NCBI RefSeq assembly: GCF_913063425.1
Contig: NZ_CAJXYK010000005.1
Coordinates: 1 to 64,000, forward strand
Length of the DNA: 64,000 nt
Source: an uncultured Thiohalocapsa sp.
GTDB taxonomy: Bacteria; Pseudomonadota; Gammaproteobacteria; Chromatiales; Chromatiaceae
Direction: 5' to 3'
Position numbers and translations under genes: made by a program. The notes beneath the pieces were generated by a model. That model ran no database searches, was not told the DNA's origin, and saw only the letters and a program-made list of their open reading frames with translations. Below, one piece after another: positions 54,053 to 64,000 of the stretch. How positions within the stretch are numbered: position 1 is the first letter of the stretch; each line of letters begins with the position of its first letter.

Positions 54053-55873
54053 TCAATGCGCCGCGGCCGCGGCCGGCGCCAGTGACGAGCCGACGATCTC
54101 GATGGGCGCCTGGGCGTCCACATCGCGCACCGCCCGCAGGCAGTGCAGCAGGCCGTCGTCGCAGAGCTTCGGGTAGCGGGCCTTGAGCGCCGCGGCCACC
54201 CGCTCGCAACGGTCCACCGCGCGCTCACGGGCGCCCGGCACCTGGCCGTGGTAGTCGAAGCGCACCACCAGCGGCACCGGCAGCTGGCGCGAGACGTTGA
54301 GGCCGGTGAAGATCTTGATGCCGACGTCCAGGTCCGCGGCGCCCTCCTCCACCGTGTCCAGGTAGGCGAAATAGGTCAGATTGCGCAGCTGAATCTCCTC
54401 GAAGCCGATGCCGGCACCGATGAAGCGCTCGGCATGGCCGATGTCGGCGTAGCCGCCCGCGTGATACTGGCGGACATAGTCGATCTGCGAGAGGTTCTGC
54501 TCGATGAGCCAGGCGATGAGCTCGGTCATGCCGGCCCAGGCGGCGCCGCCCGTCTCCGCAGCCGGCCGGCGGGCGCGTGGCCCTGCCGCCTTGCCGGGGG
54601 CGTGCGCCCGCACCAGCTCCAGGATGCGCCTGCGCGCCTCATCGGCGGCGAGGCCCTGGGTGATCTCGTAGACCTTGCCGGCGTCGAGCCATTCGTTGAG
54701 GTCGCAATAGCCGTCGGCGTCCGGTACGTGCACGCGGATGGCGTCGGTGTCCGTGTCCATGCCGATCAGCAGCAGGTCCACGGAGGCGCCGCAGCAGAAG
54801 CCGTTCTCCACCGCCTGGCGGAAGGCCTTGAGGCGCTCCCAGCCTTCGCGCGCCGCGGCCTCGTCGTCGGAGCCGTGCTTGGCGCAGCCCTGGTGGGCAG
54901 GATCGACGCTGCTGAAGTGATACAGCACCACCTTGAGATAGCGCGTCGGCTCGTCGGCGGTGTTCGGCACGCCCTCGCGAAAGCGCAGAAATTCGGTCTC
55001 GACCCACTTCTCGACGGTGTTCTCGATGTCGAACAGCGAGCCTGCGTAGGACTTGCGCCGCACCGCGCCGTAGGGCAGCCGCAGCACGTAGCTGATGGCG
55101 TGCGCGAGCCGGCCGTCGGCGCAGGGCGTGACGTCCATGAGATGGAAGCCGCACGCTTGCAGGAAGCCCTGGAAGTCAGCGCCGTCGCGCCCGGCCAGGG
55201 GGTCTTGGCTGTAGAACGCGTCGCTGAACCGGTGATAGGTCTCGAACACGCAGGCGGCGAAGAGTCGGCGCATGTCGAGCCCGGTGACCCAGGTGGCCTC
55301 CAGAATGTGCTGCGGCAGCGCGAAGCCAAGCTCATCGCGGGCGATGGCTTGGGCGCGGTCGATGAAGTCCGGCTCGCAGCGCTCGCTGGCGATGCGCTTC
55401 AGCACCGGCACGATGGCATCGAACGCCCCCTTGACCGACGACTCGTAGGCATACAGCCGCTCGTTGGCGGCGGCGTCCGTGAGCGGGTGCAGCCCGCTGT
55501 GGCCGAAGGCCGGGCTGCTGCTGCGAGCAGGACGCGCCGACTTACCGGCAGCCGGCCCAGGCCGAGTGCTCCGCGGCGCGGGCTTGCGCAGGGCAACGGC
55601 GGCGGCTGCAGGCTGCGGCTGCCGCGCCTTGGCGCGCTCCGCAGACGCCTGGCTCGCAGTCCGCTCTGCTCGCGTCGCCTGCGCCGCCAGTGCCCGCTGC
55701 GCAGTGCCCCGCGGCCGCGCTGCCGGTGCGGACGCCGTACCCGCGCCGAGCGCCGGCTCGGCGCCGGCCGGCCGCGCGGCTCGGCTCGCAGCCGGTGCTG
55801 CGCCGGACGCGGGCAGGTCCGTTCTGGACGGCAGCCCGCGACGGCGCGGCGATTGGATGGGACGGCGTGGCAT
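54053..55873 (-). CDS. csoS3: CsoS3 (CsoSCA), carboxysome shell carbonic anhydrase
   Basis: A 606-aa beta-class carbonic anhydrase that converts bicarbonate to CO2 inside the carboxysome. The zinc ligands are visible as C251, H319 and C330, and the catalytic Asp-Arg pair as D253 and R255 in PCADGRLAHA, with the same spacings as the characterised family (68-69 and 11 residues). The first 120 residues are disordered and rich in Arg, Ala and Pro, the part that anchors the enzyme to RuBisCO in other species. The C-terminal third is the zinc-free pseudo-domain. It is longer than usual (about 515 aa) because of the N-terminal tail. Confidence 0.95.
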   Translation of the reverse strand: MPRRPIQSPRRRGLPSRTDLPASGAAPAASRAARPAGAEPALGAGTASAPAARPRGTAQRALAAQATRAERTASQASAERAKARQPQPAAAAVALRKPAPRSTRPGPAAGKSARPARSSSPAFGHSGLHPLTDAAANERLYAYESSVKGAFDAIVPVLKRIASERCEPDFIDRAQAIARDELGFALPQHILEATWVTGLDMRRLFAACVFETYHRFSDAFYSQDPLAGRDGADFQGFLQACGFHLMDVTPCADGRLAHAISYVLRLPYGAVRRKSYAGSLFDIENTVEKWVETEFLRFREGVPNTADEPTRYLKVVLYHFSSVDPAHQGCAKHGSDDEAAAREGWERLKAFRQAVENGFCCGASVDLLLIGMDTDTDAIRVHVPDADGYCDLNEWLDAGKVYEITQGLAADEARRRILELVRAHAPGKAAGPRARRPAAETGGAAWAGMTELIAWLIEQNLSQIDYVRQYHAGGYADIGHAERFIGAGIGFEEIQLRNLTYFAYLDTVEEGAADLDVGIKIFTGLNVSRQLPVPLVVRFDYHGQVPGARERAVDRCERVAAALKARYPKLCDDGLLHCLRAVRDVDAQAPIEIVGSSLAPAAAAAH

Positions 55874-55957
55874 GGTGGCTCTGCGGTTGCGTGGGTCGCG
55901 GTGTCGCTGTCGGTCAGGGGTCTAAACGCGTCTTCGTGGGCGCTTCGTGAAGTGGGC

Positions 55958-58495
55958 TCAGCCGCGGGCACCGCCCGAGTAGGTGATCAGCGCGCCGCGG
56001 TCGGTGGAGCCTGCGGCACCGGTCACCCGGCTTGTGGGCACCGGGCCTTCGTCATTGCGCTTGCGGTCCGTGGGCGGCATGGCGCTCATGGGACCGGGTC
56101 GGGTCGGGTTGCGCCGGCGGGCCGAGGTGCCCTCGGTGCCGGTGATGCGCTCGCCGCGGTCCCAATCGTCGCCGGTGATCTTGAGCCCCGCGCTCTGGCC
56201 CTCGCCGGTGATGCGCGAGCGCTCCGGTGCCGGGGACGCTTCCTCCCCGGGCGCCGCATCGGCGGCGGGCTGGGCGGCAGCGGCAGGCTGCATCTTGGTC
56301 AGCTCGGGCATGGGCCGGTTGAAGTCGAACCGCGCCTGCTCGGTGCCGGTGATCTTGCCGCTGGCCATGCCGAAGGGGCCGGTGATGTGCCGGTCGGACT
56401 CATAGACCGTGCCGGTCACCGCGCCGCCGCGCTGTTTCGCGGCAAAGGCTTCCTGCGCGGGCGAGGCGACACTGAAGCCCTGCCAGGGCACCGGCTGGGC
56501 CATGCCCTGCACACTGCCGGCGTCGATGGCACGCGGAAAGTCCGGCGCACTGGGGTCGGCCCCGCTGCCGCCGCAGGCCTCGGCCCACTGGTCCTTGCCG
56601 ACGTAGGGGGTGCCGGTGAGGGGCTCGCAGGCGCCTTTGGCGGCGCCGGTCATGCCGCCGCCGAAGCTGCGACCACCGGCCCTGGGGCCGCTGATGCCGG
56701 GCTGAAGGCCCGTCATGGCCGGGCCTGGGGTCATCGCCAGCGGTCGGGTGCGGGCCTGGATCTCCTGCTGCTGCGGCGCCGGGCAGTAGTCCGCCGCCTG
56801 CTCCAGGCCGGCGTAGGGCGTGCCGGTGATGGCCTTGCAGGTGCCGGGCTCATCGCCGGTGACCTTGGCCGAGCGGCCGGTCTGGGTGCCGGAGACGAAC
56901 TGGCCCTTGTTGGTGGCGGAGGCGCCGACCTTGGGCGGCTCGGGCCTGGCCTCGACGTTGCACCCCTGGTACTGCGCGAGATCCACGTATTCGTCGCCGG
57001 TGACGACGCGGCAGCTGCCGGGCTCGTCGCCGGTGACCTTGGCCGAGCGGCCGACCCGGGTGCCGCTGACACTGCCGCCCGAGAGGGTCGTGGACAGCCC
57101 CACCTTGGGCGGGACGATGTCGGTGCCGATGTCGGACGGCGCGGTGTACTGGGTGCCGGTGGGCTTGATCTCCGCGCCCAGCTCATCGCCGGTGACCTTG
57201 CCGGAGCGGCCCACCATGTTGCCGGAGACGGGCTTGCCGCCGTAGGTCTTGGCGGCGCCGATCTTGCGCGGGCCGGGGGCGGGGCGGGCGTCGCAGAAGG
57301 CCTCGTACTGGGTGGGCGACAGGTACTCGGTGCCGGTGATGTTCTTGCAGGTGCCGGGCTCGTCGCCGGTGACCCGCGGCGAGCGCCCGACCTCGTTGCC
57401 CGTGACACGCTGACCGTGGCCGGTGGGACTCTCGTGCACCTTGGGCACCGGGCCCACCGGGTCCGTCTGACAGAACTCGCGGAAGATGTCCGCGCCCATG
57501 TACTCGGTGCCGGTGACGGTGCGGCAGGTGCTGGGCTCGTCGCCGGTGGTGCTCCGGCTGCGGCCGACCTTGGTGCCGGTCACCAGCTGCCCCGTGGCCG
57601 TCTCGCTGACGGCCACCTTCCAGGGCTGGTCCGCCGCGCCCTGAAGGGCCTTGCGCTTGTTGGGGTGGACGCGGCCGACGGGCGGCGACTTGCGCTCGCC
57701 GGCACCGCCGTTGGTGCTGCGGGCGGCACGCACGCGCTGTGCCAGCTCGCGGCTGGTGAGCTTGGGGTTGGCCTGCCGCGCAAGGCTCGCCGTCGACTGC
57801 GCGCCCACCGCGGCGCCCTTGCCGCGGGTGGATTGCGCGGCGCGGCGCGCCAGGGCATGCATGCGGGCCGGGTTCTTAGCGCCGAGGGCGGCATCGGCGC
57901 GCTTGTTGCGCAGGCCGCCGTTCTTGCCGTTGCCGAAGCCGCCGGGCTTGGCCGGCGCGCCCGGCTGATGGGCGAACCGGCTCAGATCCGTCGCCGGGCG
58001 AGCAGCGGCCTGTCCGGCGTCCTTGCGCTCGCCCTTGCAGCCGCAACCGCAGCCGTCTGGCTTGGCGGCCGTCCCGGCGGGCTTTGCGGAGCCGCCCTTG
58101 ATGCCGTCGTCGGCGGTGCGCACACGGTCGTGGCTGCGCTGCGCACGCCGGCCGTCCTGCGCCAGCGCGGCACGGCGCTTGCGCGCCAGCGCGCGGCTGG
58201 CGGCGCTCGGCGACTGCGGTGCACCTTGCAGGCGGGCCCGCGGCGCGGCGCTGGGCTGGGGCGCCTGCGGCGCTGACCAGGCAGCCGGCTTCGGCGCCGG
58301 GGCGGCCGGCGCTGCGGCAGCGCGGGGGGCAGGCGCCGCCGGCGCAGCCGCTGCCGGGCGGGCCGCCGTCGCGGCGCCGCGGGTGCGCTCCGGGGTGCTG
58401 GGGCGCACGCCCTGCTTGCCCTGGGTCGACATGGCCTTGCGGCGGGCCAGGGCCGCCTCGCGGCCGCTCGATTTCAGGTTCGCTTTGCTTGCCAT
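55958..58495 (-). CDS. csoS2: CsoS2, carboxysome assembly scaffold
   Basis: An 845-aa intrinsically disordered scaffold. The N-terminal region has four RuBisCO-binding repeats (about 9-27, 99-117, 209-227, 246-264; SGREAALARRKAMSTQGK is the first). The middle region has five repeats of about 50 residues (293-342, 352-401, 411-460, 464-512, 522-571) carrying VGRSxxVTGDEPGxC and TGTxY. A C-terminal region (604-845) with related VTGT/ITGTE motifs binds the shell. The third middle repeat lacks the paired cysteines. I chose the ATG before MASKANLKSSG. The frame is open for a further 103 codons upstream through a 21-bp repeat, so a longer product cannot be excluded. Confidence 0.94.
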   Translation of the reverse strand: MASKANLKSSGREAALARRKAMSTQGKQGVRPSTPERTRGAATAARPAAAAPAAPAPRAAAAPAAPAPKPAAWSAPQAPQPSAAPRARLQGAPQSPSAASRALARKRRAALAQDGRRAQRSHDRVRTADDGIKGGSAKPAGTAAKPDGCGCGCKGERKDAGQAAARPATDLSRFAHQPGAPAKPGGFGNGKNGGLRNKRADAALGAKNPARMHALARRAAQSTRGKGAAVGAQSTASLARQANPKLTSRELAQRVRAARSTNGGAGERKSPPVGRVHPNKRKALQGAADQPWKVAVSETATGQLVTGTKVGRSRSTTGDEPSTCRTVTGTEYMGADIFREFCQTDPVGPVPKVHESPTGHGQRVTGNEVGRSPRVTGDEPGTCKNITGTEYLSPTQYEAFCDARPAPGPRKIGAAKTYGGKPVSGNMVGRSGKVTGDELGAEIKPTGTQYTAPSDIGTDIVPPKVGLSTTLSGGSVSGTRVGRSAKVTGDEPGSCRVVTGDEYVDLAQYQGCNVEARPEPPKVGASATNKGQFVSGTQTGRSAKVTGDEPGTCKAITGTPYAGLEQAADYCPAPQQQEIQARTRPLAMTPGPAMTGLQPGISGPRAGGRSFGGGMTGAAKGACEPLTGTPYVGKDQWAEACGGSGADPSAPDFPRAIDAGSVQGMAQPVPWQGFSVASPAQEAFAAKQRGGAVTGTVYESDRHITGPFGMASGKITGTEQARFDFNRPMPELTKMQPAAAAQPAADAAPGEEASPAPERSRITGEGQSAGLKITGDDWDRGERITGTEGTSARRRNPTRPGPMSAMPPTDRKRNDEGPVPTSRVTGAAGSTDRGALITYSGGARG

Positions 58496-58901
58496 GTAAC
58501 TGTTCCCGGTGCCTGGTGCCGTGGGCGGTGTCGGTTGCTGTGTCGAAAGGCGCGCGCGGGCCTTGGTGGCCTCGTGCCGGGCTGGCTGCGGCGCGCGGTG
58601 CCTTGCATCCTGCTCGCGGCAGCCCGGCTGCTGCTCGCGCGGGCTCGGCTCCTGCTCGCGGCGCGCTGGCTCCTGCTCGCGGCGCGCTGGTTCCTGCTCG
58701 CAGCGCGGGGGTCGAGCGGGCAGCACCGGGTAGTGCCCATGCTGCGCCGGCTCGCCGGCGGCGCCGGCCAGATGCACGAAGACCGAGAACGCGGTCATCG
58801 GCATCGGCGGCGGGTCGCGGTGCGCTCGACCGCCGGGTACCTCGGGCGCGGCCTGATGGCCGGATGGCTGCCCGGGTTGGCCGCGGCGGTCGGTGCCGGC
58901 C
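58496..58901. other. Spacer between cbbS and csoS2 with 21-bp tandem repeat
   Basis: 406 bases. It holds five 21-bp units (58607, 58628, 58649, 58670, 58691); the units at 58649 and 58670 are identical and the others carry several changes. Read leftwards in the csoS2 frame they encode REQEPAR-like heptapeptides, and no stop interrupts the frame from an ATG at 58804 to csoS2. That ATG has no ribosome site, so I treat the stretch as untranslated. Such a long gap inside the operon is a natural place for an internal promoter or RNA-processing site. Confidence 0.6.
58607..58711. repeat. 21-bp tandem repeat upstream of csoS2
   Basis: Five consecutive 21-base units built on the core tcctgctcgcggcgcgctgg (plus-strand view). 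The copies at 58649 and 58670 are identical; the outer ones are diverged. Unit length is a multiple of three, so copy number changes would keep the frame into csoS2. Confidence 0.9.
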
Positions 58902-59246
58902 TCAGCCGCGGCCGTGGAAGACCACGAATGCGGAGCCCTGGCTCTGCGTGTAGTTGTCGTAGCCGGTCAGCTTCACGTGATGGTCCGGGTAGGCGCGATG
59001 GCAGGCCTCCAGCTCGGCCACCACGTCGCCCAGCTCCTGGGCGCCGAAGAAGGGCAGCTTCCACATGGTCCAGTAGTCGTCCATGGCCTGGCTGGGGTGG
59101 GTGTGCTCGATGGCCGGCGTCCAGCCCTGGGCCAGGATGTAGGCGATCTGGGTGTAGATCTCGTCCTGGCTCATGGGCGGAAGGAAACCGAAGGTCTCCA
59201 GGGTCCGCTTGGTCTGGTAATCACCCATGGTGTCTTGAAGAGGCAT
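58902..59246 (-). CDS. cbbS: RuBisCO small subunit, form I
   Basis: A 114-aa form IA small subunit: KRTLETFGFLPPMSQDEIYTQI, AYILAQGWTPAIEHTHP, DDYWTMWKLPFFGAQE and the C-terminal HVKLTGYDNYTQSQGSAFVVFHGRG. The start ATG follows an AGGAG site. It assembles with CbbL into the L8S8 enzyme that fixes CO2 onto ribulose 1,5-bisphosphate. It begins 99 bases after cbbL. Confidence 0.97.
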   Translation of the reverse strand: MPLQDTMGDYQTKRTLETFGFLPPMSQDEIYTQIAYILAQGWTPAIEHTHPSQAMDDYWTMWKLPFFGAQELGDVVAELEACHRAYPDHHVKLTGYDNYTQSQGSAFVVFHGRG

Positions 59247-59345
59247 GGCGTAGCTCCTGCGTATTCGTTGGATCTGGCGTTCGGTTGGCGGCACCGCGGC
59301 CGGCCCGGCGGGGGTCGGGCGGCGCCGGAGATCGTCGGGGTCGGG

Positions 59346-60761
59346 TTACTTGACGTCGAGCTTGTCGACGGTCTCGAACTCGAACTTGATCTCCTTCCAG
59401 GTCTCCATCGCGATGGCCAGCTCGGGGCTGTGCCGTGCCGCCTCGCTCAGGATGTCGCGGGCCTCCTTCTCGATCTCGCGACCCTCGTTGCGGGCCTTGA
59501 CCGAGGCCTCCAGCGCGACGCGGTTGGCGGCGGCGCCGGCGGCGTTGCCCCAGGGGTGGCCCTGGGTGCCGCCACCGAACTGGAGCATGGAGTCGTCGCC
59601 GAAAATCGTCACCAGCGCCGGCATGTGCCAGACGTGGATACCACCGGAGGCGACGGCGAAGACGCCGGGCATGGAGCCCCAGTCCTGGTCGAAGAAGACG
59701 CCGCGGGAGCGGTCTTCCGGCACGAAGGACTCGCGCAGCTGGTCCACGAAGCCCAGCGTGGAGGCGCGGTCGCCCTCCAGCTTGCCGACGACGGTGCCGG
59801 TGTGCAGGTGGTCGCCGCCGGACAGGCGCAGGCACTTGGCCAGCACGCGGAAGTGGATGCCGTGCTTGGGATGGCGGTCGATGACGGCGTGCATGGCACG
59901 GTGGATGTGCAGCAGCATGCCGTTCTCGCGGCACCAGTTGGCCAGGCCGGTGTTAGCGGTGAAGCCGCCGGTAAGGAAGTCGTGCATCATGATGGGCGAG
60001 CCGACTTCCTTGGCGAACTCGGCGCGCTTGTACATCTCTTCCGGCGTGGAGGCGGTGACGTTCAGGTAGTGGCCCTTGCGCTCCCCGGTCTCGGCCTGGG
60101 CCTTCTGGATGGCCTCGCCGACGAACTCGAAGCGGTCACGCCAGCGCATGAAGGGCTGGGAGTTGACGTTCTCGTCGTCCTTGGTCATGTCCAGGCCGCC
60201 GCGCAGGCACTCGTAGACGGCGCGGCCATAGTTCTTGGCGGACAGGCCGAGCTTCGGCTTGATGGTGGCGCCGAGCATCGGGCGACCGTACTTGTTCAGG
60301 CGGTCGCGCTCCAGCTGGATGCCGGCGGGCGGGCCGCCGCAGGTCTTGATGTAGGCGATGGGGAAGCGGATGTCTTCCAGACGCAGGTGCCGCAGGGCCT
60401 TGAAGCCGAACACGTTGCCGACCAGGGAGGTCAGCACGTTGACCACGGAGCCTTCCTCGAACAGGTCGATGGGGTAGGCGACGAAGGCGTAGAAGGACTC
60501 GTTGTCGCCGGGTACGTCTTCGATGCGGTAGGCGCGGCCCTTGTAATACTCCAGGTCGGTCAGCAGCTCGGACCAGACGGTGGACCAGGTGCCGGTGGAG
60601 GACTCGGCGGCCACGGCAGCGGCGACCTCTTCGCGCGGGACGCCCGGCTGGCCCGTCACTTTGAAGCAGGCCAGCAGGTCGGTGTCCAGCGGGACGTAGT
60701 CCGGCGTCCAGTACATGTCCCGGTATTCTTTGACACCGGCGTCGTATTTCTTCGCGCTCAT
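59346..60761 (-). CDS. cbbL: RuBisCO large subunit, form I
   Basis: A 471-aa form I large subunit of normal length. Catalytic residues are in place: K168 in [10 protein letters not shown], the carbamylated K194 with the metal ligands D196 and E197 in DMTKDDEN, the [11 protein letters not shown] segment around loop 5, and the loop-6 region [11 protein letters not shown]. It begins [18 protein letters not shown] and heads the carboxysome operon, the arrangement of carboxysomal form IA enzymes. The ATG has a GGGAGCTGAGC leader. No CbbR, CbbQ or CbbO gene is in the window. Confidence 0.98.
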   Translation of the reverse strand: MSAKKYDAGVKEYRDMYWTPDYVPLDTDLLACFKVTGQPGVPREEVAAAVAAESSTGTWSTVWSELLTDLEYYKGRAYRIEDVPGDNESFYAFVAYPIDLFEEGSVVNVLTSLVGNVFGFKALRHLRLEDIRFPIAYIKTCGGPPAGIQLERDRLNKYGRPMLGATIKPKLGLSAKNYGRAVYECLRGGLDMTKDDENVNSQPFMRWRDRFEFVGEAIQKAQAETGERKGHYLNVTASTPEEMYKRAEFAKEVGSPIMMHDFLTGGFTANTGLANWCRENGMLLHIHRAMHAVIDRHPKHGIHFRVLAKCLRLSGGDHLHTGTVVGKLEGDRASTLGFVDQLRESFVPEDRSRGVFFDQDWGSMPGVFAVASGGIHVWHMPALVTIFGDDSMLQFGGGTQGHPWGNAAGAAANRVALEASVKARNEGREIEKEARDILSEAARHSPELAIAMETWKEIKFEFETVDKLDVK

Positions 60762-60859
60762 GCTCAGCTCCCGTGGTTTGTTCTGCGTCTGCTTCGCCTG
60801 TCGAAGCTGTGGAAATTCCGGCCCGGAAAGATACGCCGAAGGGTCGTTAGAGCGAAATC

Positions 60860-60872
60860 GATTGTTTCAATC
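60860..60872 (-). promoter_or_regulatory. Candidate CbbR-like operator upstream of cbbL
   Basis: The palindrome GATTG-AAA-CAATC lies about 100 bases before the cbbL start, in an AT-richer part of an otherwise GC-rich leader. LysR-type regulators such as CbbR bind short interrupted dyads of this kind (T-N11-A). The overlapping TTGAAA could also be a -35 box. Only the palindrome is certain. Confidence 0.3.
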
Positions 60873-60962
60873 CGAGGCATGTGATGATGTCTATGGGTTG
60901 AGCTGCGGCACCCTCCGCACCGAAGCACCCGACCCAGCCCCCTATTCTCGCGCGGCGAGCAG

Positions 60963-60999
60963 GGAAAAAAAAAGGGCGAACGACTTGCGTCGTCCGCCC
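60963..60999 (-). terminator. Rho-independent terminator after the SdrD-like gene
   Basis: On the minus strand GGGCGGACGAC and GTCGTTCGCCC form an 11-base stem (one mismatch) around the loop GCAA, followed by nine T residues. It ends the transcript of the large secreted protein about 60 bases after its stop and insulates the carboxysome operon. Confidence 0.93.
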
Positions 61000-61056
61000 G
61001 CTGCATCATGCGGCCGGGTTTCCCCGGCGCGGCAGGGCGCTCGGGGTCAGGCGCCG

Positions 61057-64000
<2,944 letters not shown>

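Noticed and set aside
54143-58276. 1377-codon open frame on the plus strand
   Set aside because: Antisense shadow of csoS3 and csoS2; no family motif, and the opposite strand has strong matches throughout.
58496-58804. N-terminal extension of CsoS2
   Set aside because: The upstream ATG has no ribosome site and the extension is simple repeat; CsoS2 proteins usually begin just before the first RuBisCO-binding repeat. Kept as a finding, not as the gene start.

Overview
The window is a GC-rich stretch of chromosome. Its core content is a complete alpha-carboxysome operon with form I RuBisCO, the thiosulfate-oxidation cytochromes SoxA and SoxX, a TRAP transporter and type IV pilus motor ATPases. 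That combination, plus an Rpn/DUF4351 nuclease, a Uma2 endonuclease and DUF433/DUF5615 modules, suggests a chemo- or photolithoautotrophic sulfur-oxidising gammaproteobacterium, probably of the Chromatiales. The taxonomic call is inference; no rRNA or species marker lies in the window.

Layout. 1-10.0 kb is a DNA phosphorothioation (Dnd) defence island. The end of dndD and all of dndE read rightwards. They converge on a six-gene leftward block: PLD-nuclease/helicase, GIY-YIG-like protein, long DGQHR (DndB-like) protein, 62-aa small protein, second DndD-like ATPase and HARE-HTH protein. A frameshifted nuclease-like gene lies upstream of the block. An Rpn/DUF4351 gene, a 16-bp tandem repeat and tRNA-Arg(CCG) mark the edge of the accessory region. 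11.9-29.4 kb is mostly housekeeping: Rep helicase, DUF2782, TRAP permeases, Uma2, a membrane-anchored patatin-like protein, PilZ, two PilU-type ATPases, a DUF433/DUF5615 pair, a conserved unknown, DUF1840, soxX and soxA. 29.8-38.3 kb holds three related hybrid histidine kinases (PAS/GAF-HisKA_3-HATPase-REC), the third damaged by in-frame deletions, with a GNAT gene between the second and third. 38.5-41.3 kb has a GNAT-nitrilase fusion, a second DUF433/DUF5615 pair and a decayed fragment of the fusion gene.

41.7-50.2 kb is a compact seven-gene leftward operon: lipoprotein substrate-binding protein, two ABC permeases, two proteins I do not recognise (723 aa soluble, 304 aa membrane), ABC ATPase and SAM methyltransferase. 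Fragments of the GNAT-nitrilase gene lie on both sides of it. This and the phosphorothioation-linked block are the best candidates for undescribed systems.

50.9-60.8 kb is the leftward carboxysome operon: cbbL, cbbS, csoS2, csoS3, csoS4A, csoS4B, three csoS1, a bacterioferritin-like gene, acRAF and a 61-aa protein with a near-terminal tryptophan that I read as a possible McdB, closed by a rho-independent terminator. RuBisCO and carbonic anhydrase are packed by CsoS2 into the CsoS1/CsoS4 shell, and acRAF assists RuBisCO assembly; electrons for CO2 fixation could come from thiosulfate through SoxXA. To the right lies the 3' part of a large secreted SdrD-like multidomain protein, cut by the window edge.
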